NCBI GenBank assembly: GCA_033558025.1
Contig: JAUCEF010000009.1
Location: 868,001 to 932,000 of the forward strand
Source: Phytophthora sp. 'mugwort'
Lineage: Eukaryota > Oomycota > Peronosporomycetes > Peronosporales > Peronosporaceae
Direction: 5' to 3'
Length of the DNA: 64,000 nt
Positions 22,369 through 33,480 of the stretch are shown piece after piece. The position numbers and the translations under genes are program-made. Positions within the stretch are counted from its first letter, which is position 1. Each line of letters opens with the position of its first letter. The notes under the pieces were generated by a model. That model was not told the origin of the DNA and did no database searches. It saw only the letters and a program-made list of their open reading frames with translations.

Positions 22369-23791
22369 CTACAGTTTCGGTATTGAGTTTGGGGTTGGCT
22401 GGACGCTTAATGTCCCTGTGATCTGATGGCCTTGGATTTCGAGCTCCGACGTAGTTTGCACACGGATTTTGTGCTGTAGCAAGTGATGGTGTTTGAACGG
22501 AATCGAGGGTGATATAGACAAGTGTTTCCTTGATGGAAGGATCGCTGGAGGTGGGGGCTGCTCGTCAAGCTAACACACAGCAACTTTAAGCTGCAGATTC
22601 CATTAAACAAGTCAAAAAACGTACCCGTATTAACGGCGAAGCAACTTGGTCTCGAAGACTTTTAGCATGTCTGCGACTTCGATTGGGGTGATCAGTTTGA
22701 CGAATTGGAGATTTTCTCGCTCGAGCTACTGGAGCTGGCGGGGGCGAAACGTTTAGGACGTTGTTCACGTCTATAGGTGCTGGACAAAGAGGACACTGAA
22801 GCCAGGGTGATTGAAGTACCTCCACTATACTTGGCCGGTTTTGAGGCGCTTTCTGTAACATACTAGCGATGAGATCCCGTGCCTCTGGAGACACCGGTTC
22901 AAGGTCGAAAGGGTCGTATTCTCCTTGAGTGATACGGAAAACGACAGCAGGATACGAGGGAGCACCAAATGCAGGCTTCCCTCCCGACAACATCTCGTAC
23001 AGTACGCACCCAAGCGACCAAATGTCAGTAGCAAAGCCGTGAGCCTCGCCTTCCAACAGCTCTGGGCTCATATAAAGCGGCGATCCAACCACTGTCGATG
23101 TCAGCCCTCGAGCTTCAAGCACTTGATCTGTTCCGACAGTTGATGGGAGCAGTTTAGACGTCCCAAAATCGCCCAGAACGACTCGTCCAGAACGAAAGAG
23201 AAAGACGTTGCCACTCTTCAGATCGCGATGAACCACACGATGGCGGTGCAGGTGGTTGACTCCTTGTGCAAGCTGGATGAAGATCCGACGACTTTCTTTT
23301 TCTTTAATTAACGAGCCATTGCACGAACGCAGAGACTGCTCGAGATCCCCGCCGTCTGCGTGTTCAAGAACTAGAACAAGAAGCTGCTGAATATTTTCAA
23401 GACTTTGAGCCCAGAAAGCTTCACGGAACCCCACAATGTTCAAATGTGCAGGAAGTTGCTGCAATAGCGCTACTTCGGTCAGACATCTCACTCTATCCGT
23501 GTACAAACAGCTCATACATTAGCCAGTTCAATTCCTTATCTGTTCCTGGAGCAGCTTACCGCTCCTCAGGGGAGAGAAAGGTAAGATCCATCTCTTTCAC
23601 GCAGACACGGTCCCCAGTCTCGCTATGCTTACATAGAAACACCTAGAAGATAAGTCTGAGTATTAGACTACTTCAAGACGAAAATCAAACTTTAACTAAA
23701 TGCCTACATCTCCGTAGCTGCCCCGACCAATGTGTGCCAATTGCTTGTACCCGCCTCGTGGCTTCACTAGGAGGTCCTGCGTCGCCAACAT
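22369..23791 (-). CDS. NEK-like Ser/Thr protein kinase (right copy)
   Basis: Mirror of the left-arm gene. Exons 23791-23708, 23642-23560, 23492-22625 and 22560-22369 give the same 408-residue kinase. No coding difference from the left copy was found. See the left copy for motifs. Confidence 0.85.
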
Positions 23792-23883
23792 GCTGGTGCC
23801 TTGATCGATAAACCTAATAAAACTCTAGTCAAGAACAAAAACAACGGATAATTTCTGATCCTCGCTATTTCTGGTAGTTAATT

Positions 23884-24932
23884 CTACCGCAGAGCTTCTC
23901 CGCCAGAGTGGAAACACTTGATAGTACTCTCCAGTATCTTGTACGGAATCGCTATCGGTTCTTCGTGGAGTGAGTTTCCACTCAAACTTTGGTTCTGGCG
24001 GTGCACTAAAAGCTGTATTACGAATTTAACGAGAAAAATAGACCAAAAGTATTAGTCAGCAATCTCTACATGATGGTCAATACAATCAGCTAGCAGTACC
24101 GTGCCGTGGATGTCCTTCGAGTAACCAGTAGTAAGAGGTTTCGTCGCCAAGACGACAGTCGCCATATCAGCGAGTGCTGGGCTCTTAACAGGTAGCAGCA
24201 ATAAAAAAACAGACTTAAGAAAATAAATAAATAAACGATCAACATCATCTTGGCAGTAAATACCAAAGGTCTCGACGTCGGTAGATCCGTGTCCGCGTGG
24301 CTCAGTAGCACGACGTTCGCAGCTCCCTAAACCGAAAGTATCAACATTCCCGTCAGCATATCCGTCTCCCTACCTCCCCATACACTCTGCAACACTCACG
24401 TTCTTTTCGTGTGTCAAAGTCTTGCAGCATCGCACAAAGTCGAGCACAGCAGTGTCTCCAAACCGCCACTTGAGTGCACTCACATCGTCCAGCACAATCG
24501 ACACGCGTGTCTCTTGCTCGTCCTTGGCAAAGCTCCTCAAGTCTTCAAACAGCGTCGTCCACTCAGCCTCCTTGTCAGCCTCCAGCCTGGTCCAGTCTAG
24601 CACCTGAAGCTGCTTCTTCGCTCGACAAGCCGCAAAGTTCACGCCCTGCACATCAATTCAACAGTTATGACTCAAAATCTCTCCGTGCAAGTTTCACATA
24701 GCCAATGCTCTCGTACGAGTTTGCGACCAACGACCGCATAATGCTCCGGGGAATTGGCACTCGCCACGAAACACACGCGGTGATCCGCCTTGAGAAAGAG
24801 CGACGTCAAGTGATGCACCAGAAAGGCCCCGGTGGCCTCCACGCAGTCCTGAAGCAGCACCAACTGCCCTTGAGGCGCAGACGTCGGCGTCCACGCCAAC
24901 GAGTCGCTGAGATGATACAGAGCCTCGGCCAT
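23884..24932 (-). CDS. ELP6: Elongator complex subunit 6 (right copy)
   Basis: Mirror of the left-arm ELP6. Exons 24932-24717, 24645-24400, 24326-24264, 24183-24100 and 24012-23884. The only coding difference seen is at 24853, giving Leu at residue 27 where the left copy has Pro. Animal ELP6 has Leu in the corresponding segment, so the right copy probably keeps the ancestral base. Confidence 0.88.
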
Positions 24933-25027
24933 CTGATAGACTTAAATAACACAAGTGCGGACTATACAGTAGCCAAGACGTTCCGATTCAATACTAATAC
25001 TTCGAAGTACTACATAGTATTTCCTAG

Positions 25028-25581
25028 CTAGCAGTTCAGATGATCAATGTTGTCATCGTCGAGATCCGATTGCTCGCTGCTGCCGTCGCTCAATGACATG
25101 TCGTCCGAATCTTCGTCGACGCTTGGGGAACCGATAGGGGGCCGATCAGGCAGGACGCTCGTGTGGACAATGATTTGTCTCGGGATCTTGCCCAGCACCA
25201 GATATTCGTCTTTGCACCATGATTCCAGCAGATTAGTGTCAACATAGTTTTTCTCCACCAGGTCTCGGACGCTGAAGAGCGAGCCCAATTGCGACGCGTT
25301 AATCTCCCGGACTACCACCTTCTCGTCGCGCTCCTTATTGATGCGTTGTTGGGTCCAATTCATAGCATGACGGCGCTCCCGAAACGTTGACACGAAAGGA
25401 GTAGGATTGCGGTTGTTCCAATCGAGGTGGTCCTCGACAACTTCCCTGAACGAGTCGCTGAATTGGAAAGCAGTTTTGCTCGGGCTCGCAGTGACCTGCT
25501 TTCACTGTGCTGATACAGCAGAGCGGGTCGGTCGCACTCGTACCAATTCAAAAGATCCATGGGCGTAGGTAATAATGCCAT
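25028..25581 (-). pseudogene. DUF7587-like protein, copy 2 (one frameshift)
   Basis: Starts at ATG 25581 (MALLPTPMDLLNWYECDRPALLY). Relative to copy 1 there is an in-frame 6-base loss, then a 1-base deletion near 25480 that shifts the frame. The rest is open from about 25490 to 25028: HLDWNNRNPTPFVSTF, INASQLGSLFSVRDL, CKDEYLVLGKIPR and an acidic Ser/Asp-rich C-terminus absent from copy 1. It could still make a protein if transcribed from an internal start or if the deletion is a sequence error. It lies in mirror position to copy 1 across the inverted repeat, but is far more diverged than the arms. Confidence 0.6.
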
Positions 25582-25660
25582 GGCGTCGACGGAAAATGAG
25601 CTAGCGTGGATTGCGATGCTTTGCGAAATGACAAGTGATGTCTAGTGTATGAGTTTCATG

Positions 25661-25916
25661 ATGTGAGATGACTATGGAAACTACCCACATTAGCTACCAC
25701 TATGTTTTCCTGTCCTTTACCGTGTGTGATACGGTACATTTAAATGTGAGATGACTAAGGAAACTACCCCGGTTAACTTAACGTTAACCTAATGTGGGTA
25801 GTTTCCTTAGTGAACTTAGCGTTAAAGTAACGTGGGTAGTTTGCTCAGTCATCTCACATCAAAAGTTTCCTTAGTTCATCTCACATACGGTAAGTGACAG
25901 GAAAACACAGTGGTAG
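25661..25916. mobile_element. Nested MITE-like fold-back repeats
   Basis: Outer pair: 30-bp inverted repeats at 25694-25723 and 25887-25916 (CTACCACT..GTTTTCCTGTC...ACCGT type, few mismatches). Inner pair: ATGTGAGATGACTAAGGAAAC at 25744-25764 facing ...TCAGTCATCTCACAT at 25837-25859. Extra copies of the inner motif occur at 25661 and, inverted, at 25865-25886. No coding capacity. This looks like one miniature element inserted in another, plus partial copies. Confidence 0.75.
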
Positions 25917-26234
25917 AAGACGACCAAAGAAATTCTATAATAGTGCTACATCTAGAGAAAATATGAGGATTCTCATTTAGGATCTGAAAAACGCCATTCC
26001 ACCAATACAGAAAACCCTGGCCAACTTGATAGCATCGGTGGACGCACTACCAATTAAGTACAACAGGGTGACAACACAGGGAGCACCACAACCACCGTTT
26101 GAGGCAGCAAGCTGTCGCCGGAGTTCCATTTTGCTTTCTTCGAGGTACTTGACCAGCGCCGCAACGACCAAAACAAATGGGAAACCTAACGTATGAGGAG
26201 AACCGAAAATCTGCGAATGTCATAACACGAATTC
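25917..26234. other. No gene recognised
   Basis: Holds a 64-codon minus-strand frame (25977-26171, hydrophobic C-terminal half) that matches no family known to me. Probably repeat-derived. Confidence 0.35.
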
Positions 26235-26525
26235 GTGTTTCTCCAGCGACAGTTAGCAGAGAAAGCCAAGCGCGAGTTTGCTCTGCTCAAGGCGCCGTCA
26301 CAAGGCACGATCTCTAACATCTTTGCGCGAGAGGGTCAAATTCCTGATGGCGAGGGCCAGGGACCTCTTGTACAAACGTGCACGTGTCCTGGTACGCCCT
26401 GCTGTGGATGCTGAGCGTGTGAATTGGGTTCTGCAGCGCCAAGCCAAACGGATTAACCTAACTGCGGATCTAGTAAAGGAGAAAGGTCTTCGGCTAGAAC
26501 TGTTGCTTGAGACGCCGGATATCAG
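26235..26525 (+). pseudogene. Pogo/Tigger-type transposase N-terminal fragment
   Basis: Frames carry KAKREFALLKAPSQGTISNI, a Psq/CENP-B-like helix-turn-helix. After a frameshift comes VDAERVNWVLQRQAKRINLT followed by ADLVKEKG, the second helix-turn-helix (HTH_Tnp_Tc5/CENP-B type). No DDE_1 domain follows within range, so this is a truncated relic. Confidence 0.65.
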
Positions 26526-28400
26526 CGGCTAAGGTTTTCTATCAGATGGCTGCATTGCTTTCAAGAGCGATACGGCATCCGGGGCTTCATAATCCATGGC
26601 GAGAGCATGGAAAGCTGCGGCATACGAAAATAGCACATCGCAGTCCTCCGTGTCCATGCCCGTTGGATTTGTTGGTAGCAACTGGCACCGGCAACGTGAC
26701 CACACCCTCGGACGTCTCGGACACATCGGCCACCTCACCGACGAACGGACCGGGGACCAACGACGCCCCGTCGGCAGCACTATGACGACGGCGACGGATG
26801 CCTCCTGCACCATCTCGATCTCCTCGCTCCTATCCTCGTCACGAACGCGTTCACGATAGCCCAACTACGGACTCACCAGTGGCCACGATAGCGCCACCCA
26901 CCTCATAATGTACCGTGACGGACTGCCCTGTGGCCAGTACGACCACCCTGACGGATACGCCGAGGGCGACTTCATCGAACTCGAGGACATTATTCACCTC
27001 CGTGACGAACTTGCTGACGATGGCCACCACCGAGAAGTACTTAAAATCAGTCCACGCAGCCCGAGTGCGCGAATGAACGCGCTACGGATGTGCTATCAGC
27101 CTATCCCTCTACTGTACACACATCGCCGATCCGCATCACAACTGCCCTTATGCATACAGCACTCGGCGTTAGTCTTTACAGTTTGAAATCATACGCGCAG
27201 ATACATCAGCAACAGAGTCACGGGCGGCACCCCAGGTACCAGGTGACGATACAACCCTTGTCGATAACTTCAGGCTCGATAGGTACCTCCCTCCGCGTTG
27301 ATGGGGTTATGCCAAGTTGAATTAATTACCATATGAGTATAATTGAAACAATTTATTTCGTACTCGTGTCGACACCTTAGCCACCTTGATGACGATCGTG
27401 CCCTCGGCGCAGTGCGACGGACAGATCTGCATGGCCTTCACCAGGTTCTCCAGCGGCAAAACTGGAACACCGAGTTAATCACTGTCTTCACCGGGGCGAC
27501 TTTGATCAGCTTCTCGAGATCCTATAGGAGCTCCGCGCTTGGCGCGTTTCAATTATAGTGCTTCATGATAGCGATGGGAGCTTATCGGTCACGCCGATCG
27601 TCATGAAGACGTCGAGAAGTACCTTGACCACATTCTGCGCAGCGTCGTTCCTGGGACTCCAGGCTGCCGTCCCAGACCAAATACTTGACCAGCACGTAGT
27701 TCCACTTGTCGGCCCTGTAGTCCGTGGCCCGCCGACGCCCAGCGTTTCTAGCATCATGTCGTGATGGCTGCAGTTGGCGATGAACTCGGCGCCAAGCGCC
27801 TTAACGAACGGAGACTCGAACAGACTCGTGCCGCTGCTACCGCCCTGCATACTGACCCAGCTTCTGTATGTATCCGGTATATTGTATCGAGAGCCATCCA
27901 GCTCGTCTGACTCGCCAAGGGCACACCAGATCTCTCCTTCCGTGACATCCGGCTGGGATTAGAGGCCATGAACGTGGTATCTATGTTAATGTACTCGCCA
28001 AGGTGGCGAAGTTCACGAAGCCGGGCATGGCGCAGACCTCACGCCGACCTTGTAGTCCTTGACGTCGCTTCCTTTACAACGGTGCCGGTCAGGTCGTGGC
28101 CCATCTGGCACGGTTCTCGGGCGACACCATGCTGGGTAAGATGGACGCGTTGAGCCTAATCACGAAGTCGCTGGGGTTGACCGGCGAGCTCGGGAATTTG
28201 ATCTTGAGCTCATTGGGCTGGCCAGGCTTCAGCCCGACGCTCGGGTTGTACGCGATCTGCTCGAAAAGCTTCATTCGTAGGCCTAACGTCAACCTGGCGG
28301 TTGGTCAGAGCATCCATGCACAGTCTGGGCACTCACCCTTCCTTAATTGCATCATTGGTCGGTCAAGTCTTACATCATAGTCGATGCATTTTTGCGTAAA
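26526..28400 (-). pseudogene. Unrecognised decayed coding-like block
   Basis: Several minus-strand frames run end to end: 28089-28292 (LFEQIAYNPSVGLKPGQ, DFVIRLNASILPSMV), about 27560-27960 (GEIWCALGESDELDGS, ALGAEFIANCSHHDMMLETL, and in a shifted frame ADKWNYVLVKYLVWDG), about 26880-27050 (VVAIVSKFVTEVNNVLEFDE) and 26529-26700 (DCDVLFSYAAAFHALAM). They read like pieces of one or two proteins broken by indels. I recognise no family. Some plus-strand frames here are also open, so the strand is not certain. Confidence 0.35.
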
Positions 28401-28594
28401 GCGTCCGCAAAGACGTAACACACTCATGCAAAAAAGAGTGATGGTCGGCACACAACGCAAATTCCACTACATCCTCCGGCTTGGATCTACATCTTGCTAC
28501 GGCGACTTCCTCATTGCTTTCTTGTTAGATTGAAAGAGCTACGGCATGTAACCACGATCCCGTTTACATTGTTCTTTAGATGAGGTTAATGAAC

Positions 28595-31500
28595 TTATAG
28601 CGGCATCGTGTTGGGTGTAGCTGGCTCGGCATTTTGAATGAGCAGCTCGAAGTACATAATCATGAAGCGCCTACAGTTGTAGAAGCCCGCCTGTGTGACC
28701 CGTTCCACTTGTTTGAATCTGTATCGCTTGGGGGACGGTGTTGTCGGAATCAACGGTAGGATCTCTGTGCTGCGGTAGGTTCCCAGCGCGGTGAATCGGT
28801 TTCCTGTCTGTTGCGGGTCGAATGCGGTCACCGTGAACTCCGCAAAGTTCACCGCCGCTGCGCACCAGTGGTTTGAGTCGTAATGAATTACAGCGAAAAA
28901 TGACAACTTCCGATCTTCTGTCTCTACTTCACGATATCCAGAGCTCGTATCTGCAGTCCGATGCATCCCCTTAGCCGCCGTATGCAGCTGTTTCCTTACA
29001 TTTGCTTCTAGGAGCGCTTCACGATCACGCACAGGGAACCTCATCATATGAGAAGGGATAGCATAGATATCGTGCCGTCCTCGTGGATGTGGATCATGGC
29101 TCGTAGAGCAAGATCCATACAAAACAGTTCAACCAACACAAGGCTCCGTAGATACGTAATCCCGAAGTAGTCGCTTAGAATGTCGACAGCTTTCAACCGT
29201 TCGATCACTTCAGCTGGGAGCAAGCAATCCGTTTTCAAGCTATCGTTAGGGACCCATCCCGTTAAGTTCAAATGGTCGATCTATGAAATAGTCCGCTCGA
29301 TATCGTGGAAGCGCTGGACAGCGTCGTGTCCGGAACTCATGGCCTTAGCATCTGTACGTCATAAACTGCTCGGCCAGCCTTGATTGAGACATCATACGCA
29401 GGTATTCTTGTCTCGTGATCTTTGTACCGCCTATTCCGGAATAGAGCGATCTGGTATTCGCACGACTGGATCCTGTTCCTTGGTAGTATGGACATGTCGT
29501 TTTTCGACGGGTCTGTAGGCTGCACCTTCAGTCTCCGCCACGGTAATCTGCGTAGACCTGGTTTCGTTCAGTACGGCCATCTCCGTCAGAGATTTGCAAG
29601 TTTTGTACAGGAATCACGTTTCCTTCACCGTTAAAGCTATAGCGATAGAAGGCACCACCCCCGATGTCACTGTCTGAACCAATCTTCAAGTCTGCTGACG
29701 ACCTTCTTTATGCACCTTCTTGCGGGCTTTCCTTGCGGATTTTTAATGGCCTGCTCTTTTCTCAGAGTGAGCGATTCTCCCTGGGGCGCACTAACATACT
29801 GGTATGTTGTCTCTGTGAGTATGGCCTCCGTAGTCGCCTCAGTCCCTTCATCAATGAGGAACACAGTTTCAGACTGTGACACAGCTTGCGTCCTTTGACC
29901 AGTCTTATCGTTTCCTTAATCTTGAACATCGAAGTAATTATCGTGTTGTACGAGGTGATCTAAGATTAAGCTGGAACCGTGAAGATCGTTCATGATTCCA
30001 TAGACAACGCGTCCCGTTTCCGACATCTGTGGTTCATGTCCGTCAGCCCCGGGAACATCTTCGTCGTCTGGCTGATGCATAGTCTGCAACTGTGTACCAG
30101 CCCAGGTTGTAACCAGTCAAAGAATCGATATCATCTAGAAGAGGAGATAGCATTTCTGACAGGGAACCATTCGTCTCCTGCGAGCTGTGGACAGCCATGG
30201 TAGGACGCGAAACACTTTTTCTTTTCATTATGTCCGCGTACTTCAAGATTTGGGCATTGCCCACATCAAACACTATCCAAAATATTTGTCATAAAATGCG
30301 TCGCTCTATCAGCCGCGATTGCCCCAGGTGGCTCCGAGATCCGCAATATGTCTACCCAGTCCAAGCAACACTTTAAACTTCTCATTCGGCTGCATCATTT
30401 GGTTTCCAGTCAGCTGAGAAATCCGCCTGTCCTCGTCTGGAACATTCACGTCGTCTATACTTGCTGTTCTCAGTCGTCTGTAGTTTTTTTTACCAGCCAC
30501 CTCAGATGAATTATAGTTTCCGGGACAAGAGCTACAGCCCGTTATTTCCGTAGTAAAAAAAATGTGACGACACGATGAGAAGTCTCTTGACACGAAAAAT
30601 ACACGAACAGGTTCACGACTTCGGATTTAATCATGTATTCGTCCTGGATGTCTTCATCCTTGCTGGCAGCGTACTTCATATTGACGTAAGGCCTCATAGG
30701 ATAGTGGCGATACTCAGTCGTGGAAATCAGCGCGAAGTCGTATTGCTGTTTCACGAGCTCCACTGCATGACGAGATACTGTGTTCTGCAGAGCATCCGTC
30801 TCGTTGTCGTGCTCCACGTTCACGTATACCTCGATTCTCTTCACACTTTGTGCCCACATCTTTTCATTCACGGTTCGCCAATACAAAATCGCGACAACAC
30901 ATTCGTCTAGAGCAGTGGGCCGATTCACCAAGGTCTTCAAATTCTACCAGCCTGACTCTATTATATTGTCCTTCTGGTTGTCCATATGAGGCAAGTTGCC
31001 TCTGTAGATAGAATTCCACTGCTCCTTGCACTCGGTCCAATTGCGACGAAAATATTCAAACTATTGACGAGCTTCACTTCCGTACCCAAAACAACCTTCA
31101 TAGTCTTGGTAATTACCATCGAGGCTTCCTTTGTAGGCGCACTGACCAACAACTTAATAAGTATCTTCATCTTTTTCTTGGTTCAAGCATCCAGATTGTA
31201 TTTCTGCTTTCCGATCTCTTCCTGCAGGTGGTTGACCACATGAAACGGCATAATAGTATGGACACGCTGGGGAATTCCTTGTCAATCATTATGACCGCGG
31301 TAGAACCGTGAAACGGACAACTCTCTTTGAAATTCTGACATAGGAGCTGTAACGTCTCCTTTTTCTCGTTGTGAAGCAGGCAATGCTTTTGCACCGTAAC
31401 CCATCACAACGGAGATGTAGGCGTTAATTTGACTAATGAAAACTGTACATAGTTCCAGAGCGGTGCGCAATATCGGAGTAGAAATTACTTGTACGTGTCG

Positions 31501-32620
31501 CCCCTTGTCCATTGCATTGTGAACCATAACGCTGAAGGCCTTGTAGTTGGATGAGTTTTTGTGTCATGGCATCAATCAGCGGTAGTTCCGAAACGTGCTC
31601 GAACTTTGGCCGCATATCGAAACGCACCCTACAATTGGCAAGCAAAATTACATGTAAAACAAATATACTTCTTCAGCGATAAAACGTCACGGTACCTCTT
31701 CATTTGCGAACACACGCGTGACGTCCCCAAGTGCGTCCGAAAACCTTTAAAAGTGCTAGAATGCGTCCCTCGATACTTGGCAGCGCGTATGGCCCAGACC
31801 TGGCCTAGCCATCAAGTTGTGGACCTCCTTCATATGCGGTTTCCACGCACATATTCTTCATTATATACTCCAGTACACGCTTGCGATTATCTCCGGCACG
31901 ATCCAGCGTCCGGGCGGTAGCAAGCACGTCCTCGTCCAAGGCCAGACGAGTCTGGGGATAGTGCTGATACACATCGCGGCTGATCTCACGGTTATGCGTC
32001 GTAATCTGCTTCGTTGGGCACACGTCCCAGCCTCCCATCTCTCTGATACATGCATTTATCTACATCATACGACTGCTAGTGCGTAGTAGATGAGGACTCC
32101 ACAATGAAATCAAACTTTTATCAGAGCAGGACACACAATCTTCCTCGAGTGCTGATTGAGATGCAGTCCTCGACCTCCGCCGGTCCTGTGCAATCCATTT
32201 TGTGTGCAGACGAAGGTATTGTTATAGAACAACACCTTCTCGGGGATCTCATTCGCCTGCGTACGACTGTTGCAGATACACGTCATGCGTCGTCGAACAA
32301 AAACAGCTGTATGAACCGAGTACAATTGCGCAAAATATAGCGTTGCTGGTTAGAAACCGACTCGATACAGACACTCTGCCAAGCCGGTGGCGCAGTTCAA
32401 GCATGGTTCCACCTACATGGAATGTCCGCTTGCTAACGCGATACCGTTCGAGTTCATCCCAATCGGTGAGCATATTAATATCGAGTTATGGACCCTCCAT
32501 GAGGTCGTTTCGTTCAAAGGCGTCTTCCTCTGCAGACGCCACCCTCGTAGCAATGGAATCGGTTGTGTCCTCACAGAAATCAGGGTCAGAAGATAACCGT
32601 ATCTCTGAAGTCGGAAAGCA
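28595..32620 (-). pseudogene. MULE transposase with C-terminal ULP1-type protease, pseudogene
   Basis: On the minus strand in order: an N-terminal segment (32249-32473, TDWDELERYRVSKRTF); a Cys/His DNA-binding-like part with NTFVCTQNG (about 32200); VTTHNREISRDVYQHYP-like residues (31805-32038); the MULE core with VIMIDKEFPSVSILL (31250-31320) and KYAASKDEDIQDEY near the SWIM-type end (30542-30940); a Lys-rich linker (29667-29882); and a C48/ULP1 protease domain at 28595-29122. The protease His is in SNHWCAAAVN, the Asp in TAFDPQQ, and the Gln and Cys in TQAGFYNC. Many frame breaks. Coupling of Mutator transposase and ULP1-type protease is known in plant and oomycete MULEs. The 176-codon protease piece is still open. 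Confidence 0.75.
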
Positions 32621-32649
32621 TCAGTGGCTGTGTGCGAGGCTTTCACCGC

Positions 32650-33480
32650 GAGCCCCCCCCCCCCCCTATCCGTCGGTCGCTGCGTGCCCGTCGTCCGCGA
32701 TGCGTACAGAACGCCCCCGAGATGGTGAGGCCTTTATGATTGTTCCCATATATGTGGACGGTATCTTAGTATTTGCTATCGTGACACGGACCTGGAGCAT
32801 TCAAGCCTGTTATGGAATCTGGCTACGGGGTGAACCAATTTCCAGACATGAGTTGCATCCTGGGTCTGGGACTACAGTGGAGGCCCACTGAAGACATGTT
32901 TGTCGGTCAGCAGAAGTGAGTGTCTGCAATTATTGGCAACTTGGTATGGACAACTCGAGCTCAGCCCCAAGACTGATCGAGGGACGGTACAGCAATCAGC
33001 TGTTTCGGCATCATGATGAATGCGATTTCAAGTCAAGCCGCGGTTAGCTCTCCGATCTATCGAGCCTTAGCAGGACCGATATTTCGGCGGTCATCCGGCT
33101 ACTGGCGCAGTGAAAAATGGAGATAGCCCTCTATTTCCTTTCTGTTCGGGGCCGGTGACCTTGTTCTGTTGTTCGAGAGTCGGGACAACTATTGTTTACT
33201 GCGACGCTGCTTTAGCTGTTGAGCGCGAGTCGCGCTCAGCAGCGGTTACGCTGGTGATTTAGTGTCGCCTGGCTTCAAGAAACTGTCAATGGTGACTGTA
33301 TCATCAACCGAGTCTGAATACACTGTCATGGCAACGGGTACGCCAGAAGAAACTGGGCTCAATATGGTGCTCAAAGACCTGGGTATGTATGTTGCGGACA
33401 CACCGGTAATGGAGGATAACAATGGTGTCCAGTACTGAACATGTCCATGGCGCGGTAAGCTTCCTATTTGCCCTACTGCA
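32650..33480 (+). pseudogene. Ty1/copia Pol remnant (reverse transcriptase to RNase H)
   Basis: A reverse transcriptase active-site-like stretch IVPIYVDGILVFA has Gly where the second catalytic Asp is expected. LGLGLQWRPTEDMFVGQQK follows in a shifted frame. The RNase H part has KLSMVTVSSTESEYTVMA and DLGMYVADTPVMEDNNGVQY. Order and spacing are those of copia Pol. Stops and frameshifts throughout. Confidence 0.7.

Larger units (their letters stand above)
20525..25033. repeat. Right arm of the 4.5-kb inverted repeat
   Basis: Reverse complement of 9917-14425 with two differences seen, at 24853 and 20531. The inner edge meets the kinase-like pseudogene. The outer edge meets the DUF7587-like copy 2. 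Confidence 0.95.
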
